A DNA stretch of 64,000 nucleotides, from assembly GCA_964609655.1 (NCBI GenBank), contig CAZSUA010000004.1:1-64000 (forward strand), given 5' to 3'. The notes under the pieces are model-generated. The model was not told the origin of the DNA and ran no database searches. It saw nothing but the letters and a program-made list of their open reading frames with translations. How positions within the stretch are numbered: position 1 is the stretch's first letter; each line of letters starts with the position of its first letter. Positions 26,573 through 35,675 of this stretch are shown here, piece after piece. The position numbers and the translations under genes are program-made. The stretch comes from JBBRRP01 sp964609655 (lineage in GTDB: Bacteria > Myxococcota_A > Polyangia > Polyangiales > Polyangiaceae).

Positions 26573-27622
26573 ATGAAACTCTCAAACACCCCAGTTCGAC
26601 TGCTCTTCGGGACAATGATGTTTTTGATGCCCACCTCGGTACTGGTACTCTCCTGCAGTTCCGCTCCGTCCGATCCGAGTGAGCCAGCCGACACCCGCTC
26701 TGCTCTTTCAGCGGCGTCACAGAGTGCCTTTGAGTTGAGGCATCCAAGGCGCTCAAGCGGTGAAATCGCCAACCGCGCTCAGATTCTGGCCGGCATTGTC
26801 AGCGGCCAACCCCTTGATTCTGACGCACTATCGCCGATCGCTACGGCTGTCGCCTCGCCCTCGTTTCCAGGTAGGGTGCACCTAGGCCTGCGTGGCCATG
26901 ATGGTCTTACAGCCGGCTACGATAGCTCCCGGGACGAGATCTGGGCCTGGAACGAGAGCGCAATGAATGACTACACCTCACCGAAAGACATAGGGCTCGG
27001 CGCTGCTAAGGGCATGTTCAAGTCGACTCTGGCGCGTGTTCTAAGCGAGTCGCTAGTTGCACCTACCGGACTCAACCTCGACCCTGATGCCGCCGAGGTC
27101 TCGCTCATCAAGCAAGTAATTGGCCGAAGCGATGGCAGCTTTCGATCTGAAATGGTCAAAGAATATTCTTTTTTCGCGCAGAGGCGAATCAACGGTATTC
27201 CTCTAATGGATGCGGGAGTGCGAGTTAACGTGCACCGGACCGGCGTGGTCACGCTAATCAACGTCAGTGGTCCGACCGTAGAAGCGGATGTAGTACAGGG
27301 AGTGGAAGTGCCACGGCGAGCCGGGCGGAAGGTCACGCGCACGGTCCCGGACACCGACCTCGCTTCTCGAGTCCAGCGAGAATATCCAGGCGCAACGATT
27401 AAACCTCTCGGATTGGTGTACAAGCCAGCGGATGGAGTAGACGCGGTTGTGGCACCGACCCAAACGTATACAGTTTCGTCAAATACAACTCTACCCAACG
27501 GAAAAACTATGCATGGTCGCCTTCAGTACTTGCATTACTCGTTGGAGGATGCGGCTGCTTCGCCCGTTGTTTGGCCGACGCCAAATCCCGGCGCCACTGG
27601 TGACCCGCGACCGCAACCCTGA
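26573..27622 (+). CDS. Lipoprotein with FTP-like propeptide fold
   Basis: This 349-residue protein has a signal sequence ending VLVLSC-SSAP, a lipobox-like cleavage site. The middle part (YSFFAQRRINGIPLMDAGVR, then VNVHRTGVVTLINVSG) resembles the FTP/PepSY propeptide module of thermolysin-like proteases, which inhibit or chaperone a peptidase. ATG at 26573 follows AAAGGA with 9-nt spacing; upstream in-frame ATGs lack this. It follows the caspase-like candidate by 35 nt, so it could be its inhibitor or chaperone. That pairing is inferred from position only. Confidence 0.55.
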   Translation: MKLSNTPVRLLFGTMMFLMPTSVLVLSCSSAPSDPSEPADTRSALSAASQSAFELRHPRRSSGEIANRAQILAGIVSGQPLDSDALSPIATAVASPSFPGRVHLGLRGHDGLTAGYDSSRDEIWAWNESAMNDYTSPKDIGLGAAKGMFKSTLARVLSESLVAPTGLNLDPDAAEVSLIKQVIGRSDGSFRSEMVKEYSFFAQRRINGIPLMDAGVRVNVHRTGVVTLINVSGPTVEADVVQGVEVPRRAGRKVTRTVPDTDLASRVQREYPGATIKPLGLVYKPADGVDAVVAPTQTYTVSSNTTLPNGKTMHGRLQYLHYSLEDAAASPVVWPTPNPGATGDPRPQP

Positions 27623-27632
27623 GGGAACCCAC

Positions 27633-28961
27633 ATGCTCGCCCTGCATAGCACTTGGCCATTGCGCTTTGGAGGGTTGGCGATGCTTTTGGCCAACGGTTG
27701 CTCGGCAAGTTCGTCCGCCTCACCACCGTCCAAGGGTGAGGTCATCACGCGTGTGGGAACCCTAATCTACGCGAACAACGATCTGCAAAAAATTTCATTG
27801 CCCACCGCTCCAGTGGCATTCGTCTCAAGGACCGTGGGGCTCACCACCGTAGAACTCATTCAGTCGAGCGCTAACGGTTTCCGAGCGTCGGAAATCAGTG
27901 CCCCCCCTGTTGACAACGGTTGCAACGAACACGAGCCCGTCGCCTTGGCCGTCGGGCATATGAACGATGATAGGTTCGAGGATGTGCTTGTAAGCGATCC
28001 CTGCGGCAGTTGGGTGGCCTTCGGATCTGCTAACGGTGATTTCACGGCAGTTCCCTGGTCCAACGTACTGCCTCCCATTCCGGCCTTTCCATTCTTGATG
28101 GCATTCGAGACTTCGGCGGGCCACTCAGTCCTCACCGGAACGGGAGGGGGCTTCGAGCAGTTCCTTCGCGTAGATGGCGTTTCGAGCGCTGTGTGGGTGG
28201 GGCTCCCCAATCCTACGCTGAGCGCGCTGCAAGTGACCAATCTGATGTTCCGATCGGACGACACTTCTTCTAATTCTAAGCACCAACTGATCGTACAAGG
28301 CTATCGGCGAATGGTTCGATTTTCGCTAGATCATGGTCGCGAGGGAATTGACGCCACACGAGGCGTGATCCTAAACCAATCTCTCCAGCGCGGTTATTTT
28401 CAACCGTTTGAGGCTTTCGACCACATTGCCAATCTCGGAATCCCAGCGTGCCCAGGAATCGCGCTCGGGGTAGGCCTAGTAGCGTCCAACCCAGGCACGC
28501 AATTTCCGAGGAGACTGCAGCGTCTGCTAATTCATTCCGAGTCATTCGATACCGAAGACCTCCCCATTAACTTGGATGCCGTGACCTCGCTTTCCATCCT
28601 CCCGCGACCGACAGAAGCCGATGCGCTCGTGTTTGTCGTAGGTCAACAGAACGGCAAAGCCGTTGCGTCACTATGGGTTCATGACTGCAACAGCATACGG
28701 GAATTGAGTCGCTTCCCCATTGAATTCGATTGGCGCACACCACATGCGACGGTCTTCGGTCCGGGAGGTATTCCCAGAACAAATGGCGTAAAGTTCGTTG
28801 CACAGAATTTAGGGACGGAGGTAGAATTCCTCCACTACGACGGATACGACGTTCGCGCCTTTCGGTTCAAAGAAGAAGTACTGAATTGGACCGGCGTTGA
28901 GGAGAAGTATAATGTCCATATGGCACGCGAAGACGTTTTATTCCAACTGTCGCCACCTTAG
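27633..28961 (+). CDS. Lipoprotein with VCBS/FG-GAP-like propeller
   Basis: This 442-residue protein begins at ATG 27633 preceded by GAGGGA, with signal WPLRFGGLAMLLANGC (lipobox ANGC). One clear VCBS/FG-GAP-like motif (LAVGHMNDDRFEDVLVSDPC) carries the Asp-rich calcium loop, and further beta-rich repeats follow. The likely structure is a seven-bladed propeller exposed on the envelope. It is 10 nt after the FTP-like gene and 50 nt overlapping the next gene. No catalytic residues are visible. Confidence 0.6.
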   Translation: MLALHSTWPLRFGGLAMLLANGCSASSSASPPSKGEVITRVGTLIYANNDLQKISLPTAPVAFVSRTVGLTTVELIQSSANGFRASEISAPPVDNGCNEHEPVALAVGHMNDDRFEDVLVSDPCGSWVAFGSANGDFTAVPWSNVLPPIPAFPFLMAFETSAGHSVLTGTGGGFEQFLRVDGVSSAVWVGLPNPTLSALQVTNLMFRSDDTSSNSKHQLIVQGYRRMVRFSLDHGREGIDATRGVILNQSLQRGYFQPFEAFDHIANLGIPACPGIALGVGLVASNPGTQFPRRLQRLLIHSESFDTEDLPINLDAVTSLSILPRPTEADALVFVVGQQNGKAVASLWVHDCNSIRELSRFPIEFDWRTPHATVFGPGGIPRTNGVKFVAQNLGTEVEFLHYDGYDVRAFRFKEEVLNWTGVEEKYNVHMAREDVLFQLSPP

Positions 28962-29340
28962 CTGGTTGGCAATTCTGTCGGTGTCGTGTGGCTCCGCTCC
29001 CGAGTGCAAACGCAACACGGATTGTTCCAATTCAGCCGCAGCGCACAGCATGTACCGCTGTCCGTCGGACGTATTTTGTCGCTCGGGGTCTTGTGTCAAG
29101 GAGTGCCGATCCCCATGTACACCTGTAACTGCCGACGTGAATCCGTGCCCGGCACCGATGGTGTGCACGAAATACCTGCCGCCAGATCTCTCATTGTGCA
29201 CCATACTTCCGGTCCAGTGTACCAGCGAACTCGATTGTCCTCTTTATACGCCAATTCTGAGTGGACGTGCGACGCCGGACGTGTGGTCGTGCACTCAGGG
29301 GATCTGTACATATCCCGGTTTATCCTATGGGTCGGAATGA
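28912..29340 (+). CDS. Cys-rich lipoprotein
   Basis: This 142-residue protein starts inside the 3' end of the previous gene, with GAGGAGAAG before the ATG. The signal ends in LSVSC-GSAP, and the mature part holds about a dozen cysteines in short-spaced pairs (CKRNTDC, CRSGSCVKEC, CPAPMVC), like small EGF- or Dickkopf-style disulfide modules. It completes the exported cluster. Function is unknown; adhesion or protease-inhibitor roles are typical of such folds but unproven here. Confidence 0.55.
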   Translation: MSIWHAKTFYSNCRHLSWLAILSVSCGSAPECKRNTDCSNSAAAHSMYRCPSDVFCRSGSCVKECRSPCTPVTADVNPCPAPMVCTKYLPPDLSLCTILPVQCTSELDCPLYTPILSGRATPDVWSCTQGICTYPGLSYGSE

Positions 29341-29416
29341 GCTTCGGCTATTGGGCACACGAATGCATTCAGCCCGCCCCGCTTTCAGTGGTCATCGAAC
29401 GATGCGGCTCTGTGGA

Positions 29417-29635
29417 TTAACCGCCAATGTAAGGCACCACGATGCGGAGGCGCGGCCCGGTATCCGCCGCTCGGATCTCTAAATAGCGATCTCCCCGGCG
29501 CAGCGATCTTTCCTCGATTATTGCTCGAAGTTCCGTATCCGTCCTTTGTGAGATCACCTTCGAGACGTCGCCCGATGGGATCACCTGCAACACGGCATGA
29601 CTTAGCGCTACGCGTTGGCACGTCAGCACTTTCAT
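29417..29635 (-). CDS. Possible small hypothetical protein
   Basis: A 72-residue frame (MKVLTCQRVALSHAVLQVIP) with a balanced amino-acid mix, no signal peptide and no known motif. The start has only weak ribosome-binding context. Nothing else occupies 29341-29702, and the composition looks coding-like, but I cannot exclude a chance frame. Confidence 0.3.
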   Translation of the reverse strand: MKVLTCQRVALSHAVLQVIPSGDVSKVISQRTDTELRAIIEERSLRRGDRYLEIRAADTGPRLRIVVPYIGG

Positions 29636-29702
29636 GATGAAACCGCGTTTGCCCACGAACCCGAAAAGCGCGCGGTGACGGACGGCTAAGTCAAGAAAAA
29701 CC

Positions 29703-30983
29703 CTAAAACGCGACCTGGCCCTGCAGCGTGGCCATCAGATCCGTGTACTTGACGGCAATCGGCAGGGCGCCATTCCCGGTATCACTTCCGCGGTTCTCTT
29801 GCTGCAGCTCCCGATAGCCCGCGTCGAATTTCAGATTGAAACGGTGTTCATCCAGAAACAGGTTAACTCCGACATGTGTCGCAAGCGAAGCGTGCGGTCG
29901 GCTGGTGATCGGATTTCGTGGATTTGATTTGGCACGCAGGTACTCAACATACGCTAGCGGCTCCAGCTTGCCGATGCGGTAGCCCAGCTCGCCGAAGGCC
30001 GTGATTCCGCCCGTTTCGAGCGCATTGGAATCGCCGATCCTAGACCACCCCTCTGAGAATCGAGCAAATGCCGCTTTCGCGAGGAGCGCCTGATTCGCAG
30101 CAACCGGGTACTCAACAAATACGTCGCTGCCAAGGGCGGAGTAAGGACCGGGCTTGGTGCTGAGCTTGAGCACAGCGTTCGGTTGGTAATCACCGCCGAA
30201 ACCGATTGAAATGATGGGCTTCGGCGCGAAGTAGACGCCCTTCAAGAAGAAATCGCCCTCCGAACCTAGAATGTTGACCCGCAATTGCCCCGTGACTCGG
30301 GGTATGCCGTGCGTATTCAGATCATCATACCGGGCGCCGACCGGCTCAGTCGGTGTTTCAAGCGCAGCACCGTTTCGTACGCCCTCGAACAAGCCGACCC
30401 GATAAAGAACTCTGTCATGAATCAAACCTCTGAACTGCAGACCAGTGTCGCGGAAGTGCTTGCCGGTTGGGAAACGCAGCATATCCGCATGATAGTCGAG
30501 AGTGTTGAGGGACCCGGCGCCTTCGAGCGTTTGATGCGAAAAGGGCAAGAGCATCATGCCTGCGTCAATCTTGAATTCAGGCGCAACTTCGTAACTGATG
30601 AAGGCGTCCTGAACGTAGAGAGGCGATGAGAATTCGCTGCCGTCCCCGGAGAAGCTTCCAGCCTTACCCCAGTTGGGCTGCTCGACATCCACGAAGAAGC
30701 TCAGTTCTTTGGTTGCGTTGCCAGAAACGACCAGGCGAACGCGTCGAAGATAGGTATCCACCGATAGGCGTTCTGAGCGTCCATCGGGGCCTGAAGGTGC
30801 GCCAATGCCTTCGGTCCCTTGGTTCTTGCCGTCTGGAGCACTCGCCATCAAGAGCGGCTGAATCAAGACTCCAACATTGAGCGACATCCCCTTGTCTTTG
30901 TCGGTCAACACCTCGACCGCCCCTGCACGGGCCGCCACTGCCACACCTATTGCTGCGCCCGCTAGCGCCAGTCTCTTTTTCAA
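29703..30983 (-). CDS. Outer-membrane porin (phosphate-selective porin O/P-like)
   Basis: This 426-residue protein has signal peptide MKKRLALAGAAIGVAVAARA starting at TTG 30983, with CGAGG 9 nt before it. The mature part begins with a strand (GMSLNVGVLIQPLLMAS) and shows repeated amphipathic strands such as RVRLVVSGNATKELSFFVDV and YVQDAFISYEVAPEFKIDAG, ending FDAGYRELQQ...QVAF with terminal Phe. This is the phosphate-selective porin O/P pattern. The frame is open 193 codons upstream, but that would overlap the esterase gene antisense and bury the signal peptide. Confidence 0.75.
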   Translation of the reverse strand: MKKRLALAGAAIGVAVAARAGAVEVLTDKDKGMSLNVGVLIQPLLMASAPDGKNQGTEGIGAPSGPDGRSERLSVDTYLRRVRLVVSGNATKELSFFVDVEQPNWGKAGSFSGDGSEFSSPLYVQDAFISYEVAPEFKIDAGMMLLPFSHQTLEGAGSLNTLDYHADMLRFPTGKHFRDTGLQFRGLIHDRVLYRVGLFEGVRNGAALETPTEPVGARYDDLNTHGIPRVTGQLRVNILGSEGDFFLKGVYFAPKPIISIGFGGDYQPNAVLKLSTKPGPYSALGSDVFVEYPVAANQALLAKAAFARFSEGWSRIGDSNALETGGITAFGELGYRIGKLEPLAYVEYLRAKSNPRNPITSRPHASLATHVGVNLFLDEHRFNLKFDAGYRELQQENRGSDTGNGALPIAVKYTDLMATLQGQVAF

Positions 30984-31098
30984 GTTCGCCTCGCTGAAAG
31001 TTATGAGGACCCGTACACCGCCTCGGGTCCAACTGTCGACACTCGCCAGCCCAATGCGGTATGAACGGCTCGAAGCCGAGTTTGCCAGGACGCTCCTC

Positions 31099-32325
31099 AT
31101 GCAGAAGAATATTCGACCAGGGCCGCACAAGTTCGTACTCCTCGCCTGCGTGCCAGCGGCATCGCTGCTGGCTTGTCTTCCCGATGCCCCAACGTATGGG
31201 AACTCCTCGATGGCTGTGGTGGTTCCCACCACGCAGGCGGTTGTCGTGCCCGTGAGCCCCGAGGGTGGCACAGAAGCGGGCGTTGTCGCTGCAGGTGTGC
31301 GCTGGCGAGGCCGGGTGGATCTCACGACGGACCCCGAGAAGCCGTACTTTGGATGGACCGCATCGGGCTTTGACGCCAAATTCACCGGCACCTCGATCGG
31401 TGTCAGGTTGCTCACCGATGCACCCAATGCACCCTGCCAGGTGGATCCGTGTGGGCTCTTCTTCCAGGCGGTATTGGATGGAGAAGTCTTGCCTCGCATC
31501 AAGATTGCCCCCGGTGAGTCGACACTCAGCATCAAGTCTGGCCTCACCGACGGACCCCACACCCTCGAGTTTTACCGGGAGAATGAGTCCCCCTACGGTC
31601 GCTCTCAGTTTCTCGGCATTACCGGCGGGACCTTGCTACCCCCTCCCACGTATTCCGGCCGAGTCGTTGAATTCGTGGCGGACTCGATCACTGCGGGCTG
31701 GGGTGCACTTGCCGACGTGGAGCACCCGGCGTCCGGGGGCAGCGTTAACGAATGCGATTTCACCATGGATACCCAGGCTGGCTACCTCAGCTATGCGGCG
31801 AAGGTGGCCCGCGCGCTCAACGCTGACCCGAGCATCCTCGCGCTGAGTGGTTGGGGGTTGTATCGAGGCCTTTTCGGCGACGGACTCAGCAACGCCGTGC
31901 CGCGCGAGTACAATGATTCCGTGTATTTCATGGATCCGCATCCCCAGTGGGATTTCCGGACGAAGGCTGCTGCAGTCGTCATCAATCTCGGAACCAACGA
32001 CATTGCGCTAGGCGATCCGGGCGAGGAGAACTTCACGAAAGCCCTCGACGACCTGGTGAAAATGATTCGCACCAAGAACGGCGATCCTTGGATTTTCCCT
32101 GTGATCGGGACGATGCTCAACGGAGACGGTCGCAGCTTAGTCAAGAGATACCTGGAGGGCTACGTCGACTCTCACGGCGGAGAGGCAGCCAAGGTGGTGT
32201 TTGTTGACCTCGGCGTCTTGGACCCAGCCCTGGGTACAGGCTGCCTCTACCATCCGGACGTCAAAGAGCACCAGCGCATGGTGGACGTGCTCTACCCCGT
32301 GATAAAGGCCAAGCTCGGCTGGTAG
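31099..32325 (+). CDS. SGNH/CE2-like esterase lipoprotein
   Basis: This 408-residue lipoprotein has a signal ending AASLLAC, an N-terminal jelly-roll domain (GVRWRGRVDLTTDPEKPYF to about 170) and a C-terminal SGNH hydrolase. Block I reads EFVADSITAGWG, with Ala replacing the usual Gly of GDS. The GTND block is present (NLGTNDIALGD), as is a final His (YHPDVKEHQRM). The two-domain layout fits CE2 carbohydrate esterases that deacetylate xylan-type sugars. ATG at 31099 has CCAGGA 8 nt upstream. It is divergent from the porin with a 115-bp spacer. Confidence 0.8.
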   Translation: MQKNIRPGPHKFVLLACVPAASLLACLPDAPTYGNSSMAVVVPTTQAVVVPVSPEGGTEAGVVAAGVRWRGRVDLTTDPEKPYFGWTASGFDAKFTGTSIGVRLLTDAPNAPCQVDPCGLFFQAVLDGEVLPRIKIAPGESTLSIKSGLTDGPHTLEFYRENESPYGRSQFLGITGGTLLPPPTYSGRVVEFVADSITAGWGALADVEHPASGGSVNECDFTMDTQAGYLSYAAKVARALNADPSILALSGWGLYRGLFGDGLSNAVPREYNDSVYFMDPHPQWDFRTKAAAVVINLGTNDIALGDPGEENFTKALDDLVKMIRTKNGDPWIFPVIGTMLNGDGRSLVKRYLEGYVDSHGGEAAKVVFVDLGVLDPALGTGCLYHPDVKEHQRMVDVLYPVIKAKLGW

Positions 32326-32392
32326 GTCCGCGGGCGGTTTTTTTCAGCGAAGATTGACTTGTTTTTGCCGGTTGGCGGATAACCCCCCAGGC

Positions 32393-32671
32393 ATGGCCGT
32401 TGATCCGCAATCAAGCAACGCGCCCCGCGAGCAACGCAATGCTCGGTATGGGCTCATCCTGTTCGCTGTTTACCTGGCGCTCTACGCCGGCTTCATGGCA
32501 GTGAGTACGTTGAGCCCTCGCGCGATGGCTGCGCCCGTCCTTCTCGGGATCAATCTGGCGATTGTGTACGGGTTTGGCCTGATCATAGCAGCTCTCGTGC
32601 TTGCCCTGATTTACATGGCGCTCTGTGGGCGCCCCATGCCGAGCGCTGGCGCCCCAGAGGACAAGCCGTGA
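32393..32671 (+). CDS. DUF485 membrane protein
   Basis: This 92-residue protein has two transmembrane segments (LILFAVYLALYAGFMAVSTL and a second from LLGINLAIVYGFGLIIAALV) and the basic N-terminus typical of DUF485/YjcH proteins. In many bacteria this gene directly precedes the acetate symporter gene actP, as it does here with a GTGA overlap. Its role is probably assembly or regulation of that symporter. Confidence 0.8.
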   Translation: MAVDPQSSNAPREQRNARYGLILFAVYLALYAGFMAVSTLSPRAMAAPVLLGINLAIVYGFGLIIAALVLALIYMALCGRPMPSAGAPEDKP

Positions 32672-34587
32672 TTTACCACAGCTCAAGCATCGCCATCGGC
32701 ATCTTCGTCACTTTCGTCGGGCTTGTTCTTGGCCTCAGTTTCTATTTGGGTCGCAAGGCAAAATCGGCTCAGGGCTACTACACCGCGCACGGCGAAATTC
32801 ATTGGTTCGTGAACGGCATCGCATTTGCCGGTGACTATCTCTCCGCAGCTTCCTTTCTGGGCATCTGCGGCATGATCGCCTTCTACGGCTACGACGGCTT
32901 CCTGTACTCGATTGGCTATCTGGCTGGCTGGGTGGTGGCGCTGTTCGTGGTGGCCGAGCCGCTCAAGCGTTTGGGGCGTTTCACCTTTGCCGACGCACTC
33001 GATAAACAGTTCAATTCCCGGGGAATCAAGCTAGCGGCTGCGATCAGCACGCTCGTGGTGAGCATCTTCTATTTGATCCCACAGATGGTGGGTGCAGGCG
33101 CCCTCGTGAAGCCGTTGCTTGGGTTCACGCACGTGCAAGGTGTGCTCTTGGTGGGTGTGATTGTGGTCACGATTGTGGTCACAGCGGGCATGGTGTCCAC
33201 CACGTGGGTGCAGTTCATCAAAGGCTCCCTGCTGGTGATCTTCTGCTCGGTGCTGGTCGCGATGATCCTAGGCCGTGGGTTTAGCACCGAGAGCGGTCAC
33301 AAGTTTCGTTCGTTGCCTCTGAATGCGTTCACAGCCAGCACTGAAATGACCCTTCTGCCAGCGACGGGCGCGTGGAAAGATAAACTGTTCGTCCAGGTGA
33401 AGGACAATACCACCGGTGTTGTTTCGGTCTGGCGCAAGACGAAAACGGGGTTCAGTGAAACGCAGACGGTCACCGAGATCGAAGATCTCGCCACCCAAAC
33501 CAAGAGAAAACTGGTGAATGGTCAACCGCAAGGTCACGGCCCGGGTGAAGGCGATCTGTTTCCGGTCGGCACGATTTCAAAGCTTCCGGGCGGGAAAACA
33601 GCCACGGGGCCTCTCTCGATCCCCGAATTTTTCAGCACGCTCTCTGCGAGCGAAGTGATCCTCTGGGGAAACGAGAAAATCACGCAAAAATCCGCCACCG
33701 AGGTGGTGACGACCACCGTCTACTACCAGAAGCCCACCTCCGGGAGCGACATCCTCGTGCCCGGCGTGAGCCCCACCTTCAGCGGCCTGCAGAAGGACGC
33801 CTTCTATCCAAAACTGGATTTTCTATCGCTGATGTTAGCTCTGTTTTGTGGCACCGCTTCCCTGCCTCACATTCTGATTCGCTATTACACCGTGAAAGAT
33901 GAAGCAGCGGTGCGGAAGAGCACCGTGGTGGGCATTGCCAGCATCGGCTTCTTCTACGTCCTGACTTTGTTTTTGGGGTTGGGTGCCATGACGGGCGGAA
34001 CCCTGGACGTCACCAACACCAACATGGCCGCTCCGCTGCTGGCACGTAGCTTCGGCGAGATCCCGTTCGCCGTGATCTCAGCCATCGCCTTCACCACAGT
34101 GCTCGGTACGGTGAGCGGGCTCATCATGGCCGCCAGTGGTGCCGTCGCCCACGACATCCTGACGAATTTTTTCGCGATCCAAATGAGCGATCACCACAAG
34201 GTGCTCGCCGGCAAATGGGTCGCAGTTGCGGTAGGTATTATCGCGATGGTGCTCGGCGTGCTGTTTGAAAAGATGAATGTCAGCTTCTTGGTGGGTTGGG
34301 CCTTCAATGTCGCCGCCTCTGCCAATTTGCCGGCATTGGTGATGCTCCTGTTCTGGAGGCGCACCACCAAGCAGGGGATCACCTGGGCCATCGTGGTGGG
34401 CATGCTCTCTTCACTCGCCTGGATCCTGCTCTCAGCCGAGACGTATAAGAACGTGTACAACCTGGATCCGGCCCTTTCGATCATGAAGTTCAGCCAGCCG
34501 GCAATTGTGACCATCCCGCTCGGATTCCTCACGCTGATCGTGGCTTCGCTGCTCAGTAAGCCACGCGAGCAGGTTGCAGCAGCCTAG
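32668..34587 (+). CDS. Sodium:solute symporter, ActP-like, with large loop insertion
   Basis: This 639-residue protein of the SSS family resembles cation/acetate symporters. The N-terminus shows VNGIAFAGDYLSAASFLGIC, the Na-binding-type signature, with about a dozen TM segments overall and the ALFCGTASLPHILIRYY core. Between TM segments, residues about 207-378 form a hydrophilic stretch of about 170 residues, longer than in standard ActP (about 550 residues). It starts with GTG overlapping the DUF485 stop. Substrate acetate or another monocarboxylate is inferred from neighbour and similarity. Confidence 0.8.
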   Translation: MIYHSSSIAIGIFVTFVGLVLGLSFYLGRKAKSAQGYYTAHGEIHWFVNGIAFAGDYLSAASFLGICGMIAFYGYDGFLYSIGYLAGWVVALFVVAEPLKRLGRFTFADALDKQFNSRGIKLAAAISTLVVSIFYLIPQMVGAGALVKPLLGFTHVQGVLLVGVIVVTIVVTAGMVSTTWVQFIKGSLLVIFCSVLVAMILGRGFSTESGHKFRSLPLNAFTASTEMTLLPATGAWKDKLFVQVKDNTTGVVSVWRKTKTGFSETQTVTEIEDLATQTKRKLVNGQPQGHGPGEGDLFPVGTISKLPGGKTATGPLSIPEFFSTLSASEVILWGNEKITQKSATEVVTTTVYYQKPTSGSDILVPGVSPTFSGLQKDAFYPKLDFLSLMLALFCGTASLPHILIRYYTVKDEAAVRKSTVVGIASIGFFYVLTLFLGLGAMTGGTLDVTNTNMAAPLLARSFGEIPFAVISAIAFTTVLGTVSGLIMAASGAVAHDILTNFFAIQMSDHHKVLAGKWVAVAVGIIAMVLGVLFEKMNVSFLVGWAFNVAASANLPALVMLLFWRRTTKQGITWAIVVGMLSSLAWILLSAETYKNVYNLDPALSIMKFSQPAIVTIPLGFLTLIVASLLSKPREQVAAA

Positions 34588-34599
34588 CCACTCGGACCC

Positions 34600-35027
34600 C
34601 CTTCTTGGCGCTTCCTGACGATGGATCACTCCGGCGCGTTTTCGGGGATGAACGGCGTCAAGGTGCCACTGGTTGTCCACCACGAAACGTTCGTAATTAT
34701 CGATAACGTAATCAAGTAATTCGTTCACGGTGCCTAGCGATTCCGTAGGCAGTTGACCGTAATCAAGCCTATACTCCACTATCATGGGGATCGCGCTTAG
34801 CATCGCATTGTCATCCGCTGAATGTAGTTGCTAGCGGCCTTCAGGTAGTAGGCGAAGGCCTTCGGCCCCATCCACATCAGATCGTCTGCATAGGCCAGGC
34901 TATTGCTTCTGAACAGTTCCTCGGCTTCGCGCAGAGACTTGCCACAGAAGTAGCGTACCGCGGCTCGCTCATCAAGTGAGTCGAAAACGTTGATTTCACT
35001 CGCAGAGGGAACAGATTCGCGTCTCAT
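34600..35027 (-). pseudogene. Frameshifted paralogue of RHS immunity-like gene
   Basis: The frame starting at 35027 (SASEINVFDSLDERAAV, LMWMGPKAFAYY) matches the neighbouring gene at 35228-35665 residue by residue, but it stops at 34797. The remaining homology (MLSAIPMIVEYRLDYGQLP, LLDYVIDNYERF) continues in a different frame from about 34815. One missing base near 34810-34820 explains the break. The second frame also misses the expected stop near 34609 and runs antisense into the symporter gene, so the 3' end is decayed too. It is a second, probably dead, immunity copy. Confidence 0.65.
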
Positions 35028-35227
35028 CTTGTAACGGAGTTCAGAAGGGTCGGGGATTGTTTTTCATGCTTTCAAATGCCCTGCCATCTCCAACGTGGAT
35101 ACTGATTTGCGATGAATGCTGATGCCGATTCCGCATTGGCCTCGGGCAATGGGCCTATTGAGTGTCAAGGTAGTTGCTGATTGGAAACCATCGAGGATCA
35201 AACAACTCTTTCGCATGCACCCATGCG

Positions 35228-35665
35228 CTAGTTGCGTGCTCCTCGCATCCGATCGCGCAACCTCAAATACTTCTCCTTCGTGTCTACATAGACCGGATCC
35301 ATTGAAAATCGGTCGTAGTTGTCAACAACCCACTCAACCAGAGCCAAAAGCTTAGGTAGCGATGCCTGGGGGATATCCCCGTTGTCTAGCCGGTAGTCAA
35401 GTATTGACGTGATCGCGTGAACCATGGCCTCGTCACGTACTCCGGCTGGGCTTTTCACATAGTTGATGGCCGCATCCATGTAATAGTCAAAGGCCTTAGG
35501 TCCCATCCACATCAGGCCTTCTTGGTAGCGGAGACTATTCTCCCTGAAAAGTTCCTCCGCTTCCTTCGACGTTTTGCCATAAAAGACCAGAACTGCCGCA
35601 CGCTCATCGAGCGAATCATAAACGTTGATCTCGGCCTCCGTCGGAAGTGTGCCGTCGTGGTTCAT
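35228..35665 (-). CDS. Candidate immunity protein for RHS tip 1
   Basis: This 145-residue soluble, acidic protein follows the RHS tip stop by 10 nt, the classical toxin-immunity position. Visible features are EAEINVYDSLDERAAVLVF, EEAEELF-type helix, GLMWMGPKAFDYYMDAAINY and VDNYDRF near the end; the protein is mostly helical. No signal peptide is present, so it acts in the cytoplasm. The start at 35665 has AACGGAG just before it. The paralogue 200 nt downstream shows recent duplication. I do not recognise the family; immunity is inferred from position and size. Confidence 0.6.
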   Translation of the reverse strand: MNHDGTLPTEAEINVYDSLDERAAVLVFYGKTSKEAEELFRENSLRYQEGLMWMGPKAFDYYMDAAINYVKSPAGVRDEAMVHAITSILDYRLDNGDIPQASLPKLLALVEWVVDNYDRFSMDPVYVDTKEKYLRLRDRMRGARN

Positions 35666-35675
35666 CTCCGTTACC

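Noticed and set aside
28986..29420. Alternative frame overlapping the Cys-rich lipoprotein
   Set aside because: No signal or motif; the other frame has a lipobox, ribosome binding site and ordered cysteines.
30984..31562. Upstream extension of the porin frame (to 619 residues)
   Set aside because: It overlaps the esterase gene antisense and has no signal; the TTG at 30983 has a ribosome binding site and a clean signal peptide.
32326..32352. GC stretch followed by T run after the esterase stop, possible terminator
   Set aside because: The hairpin would be very short; I cannot support a real stem-loop.
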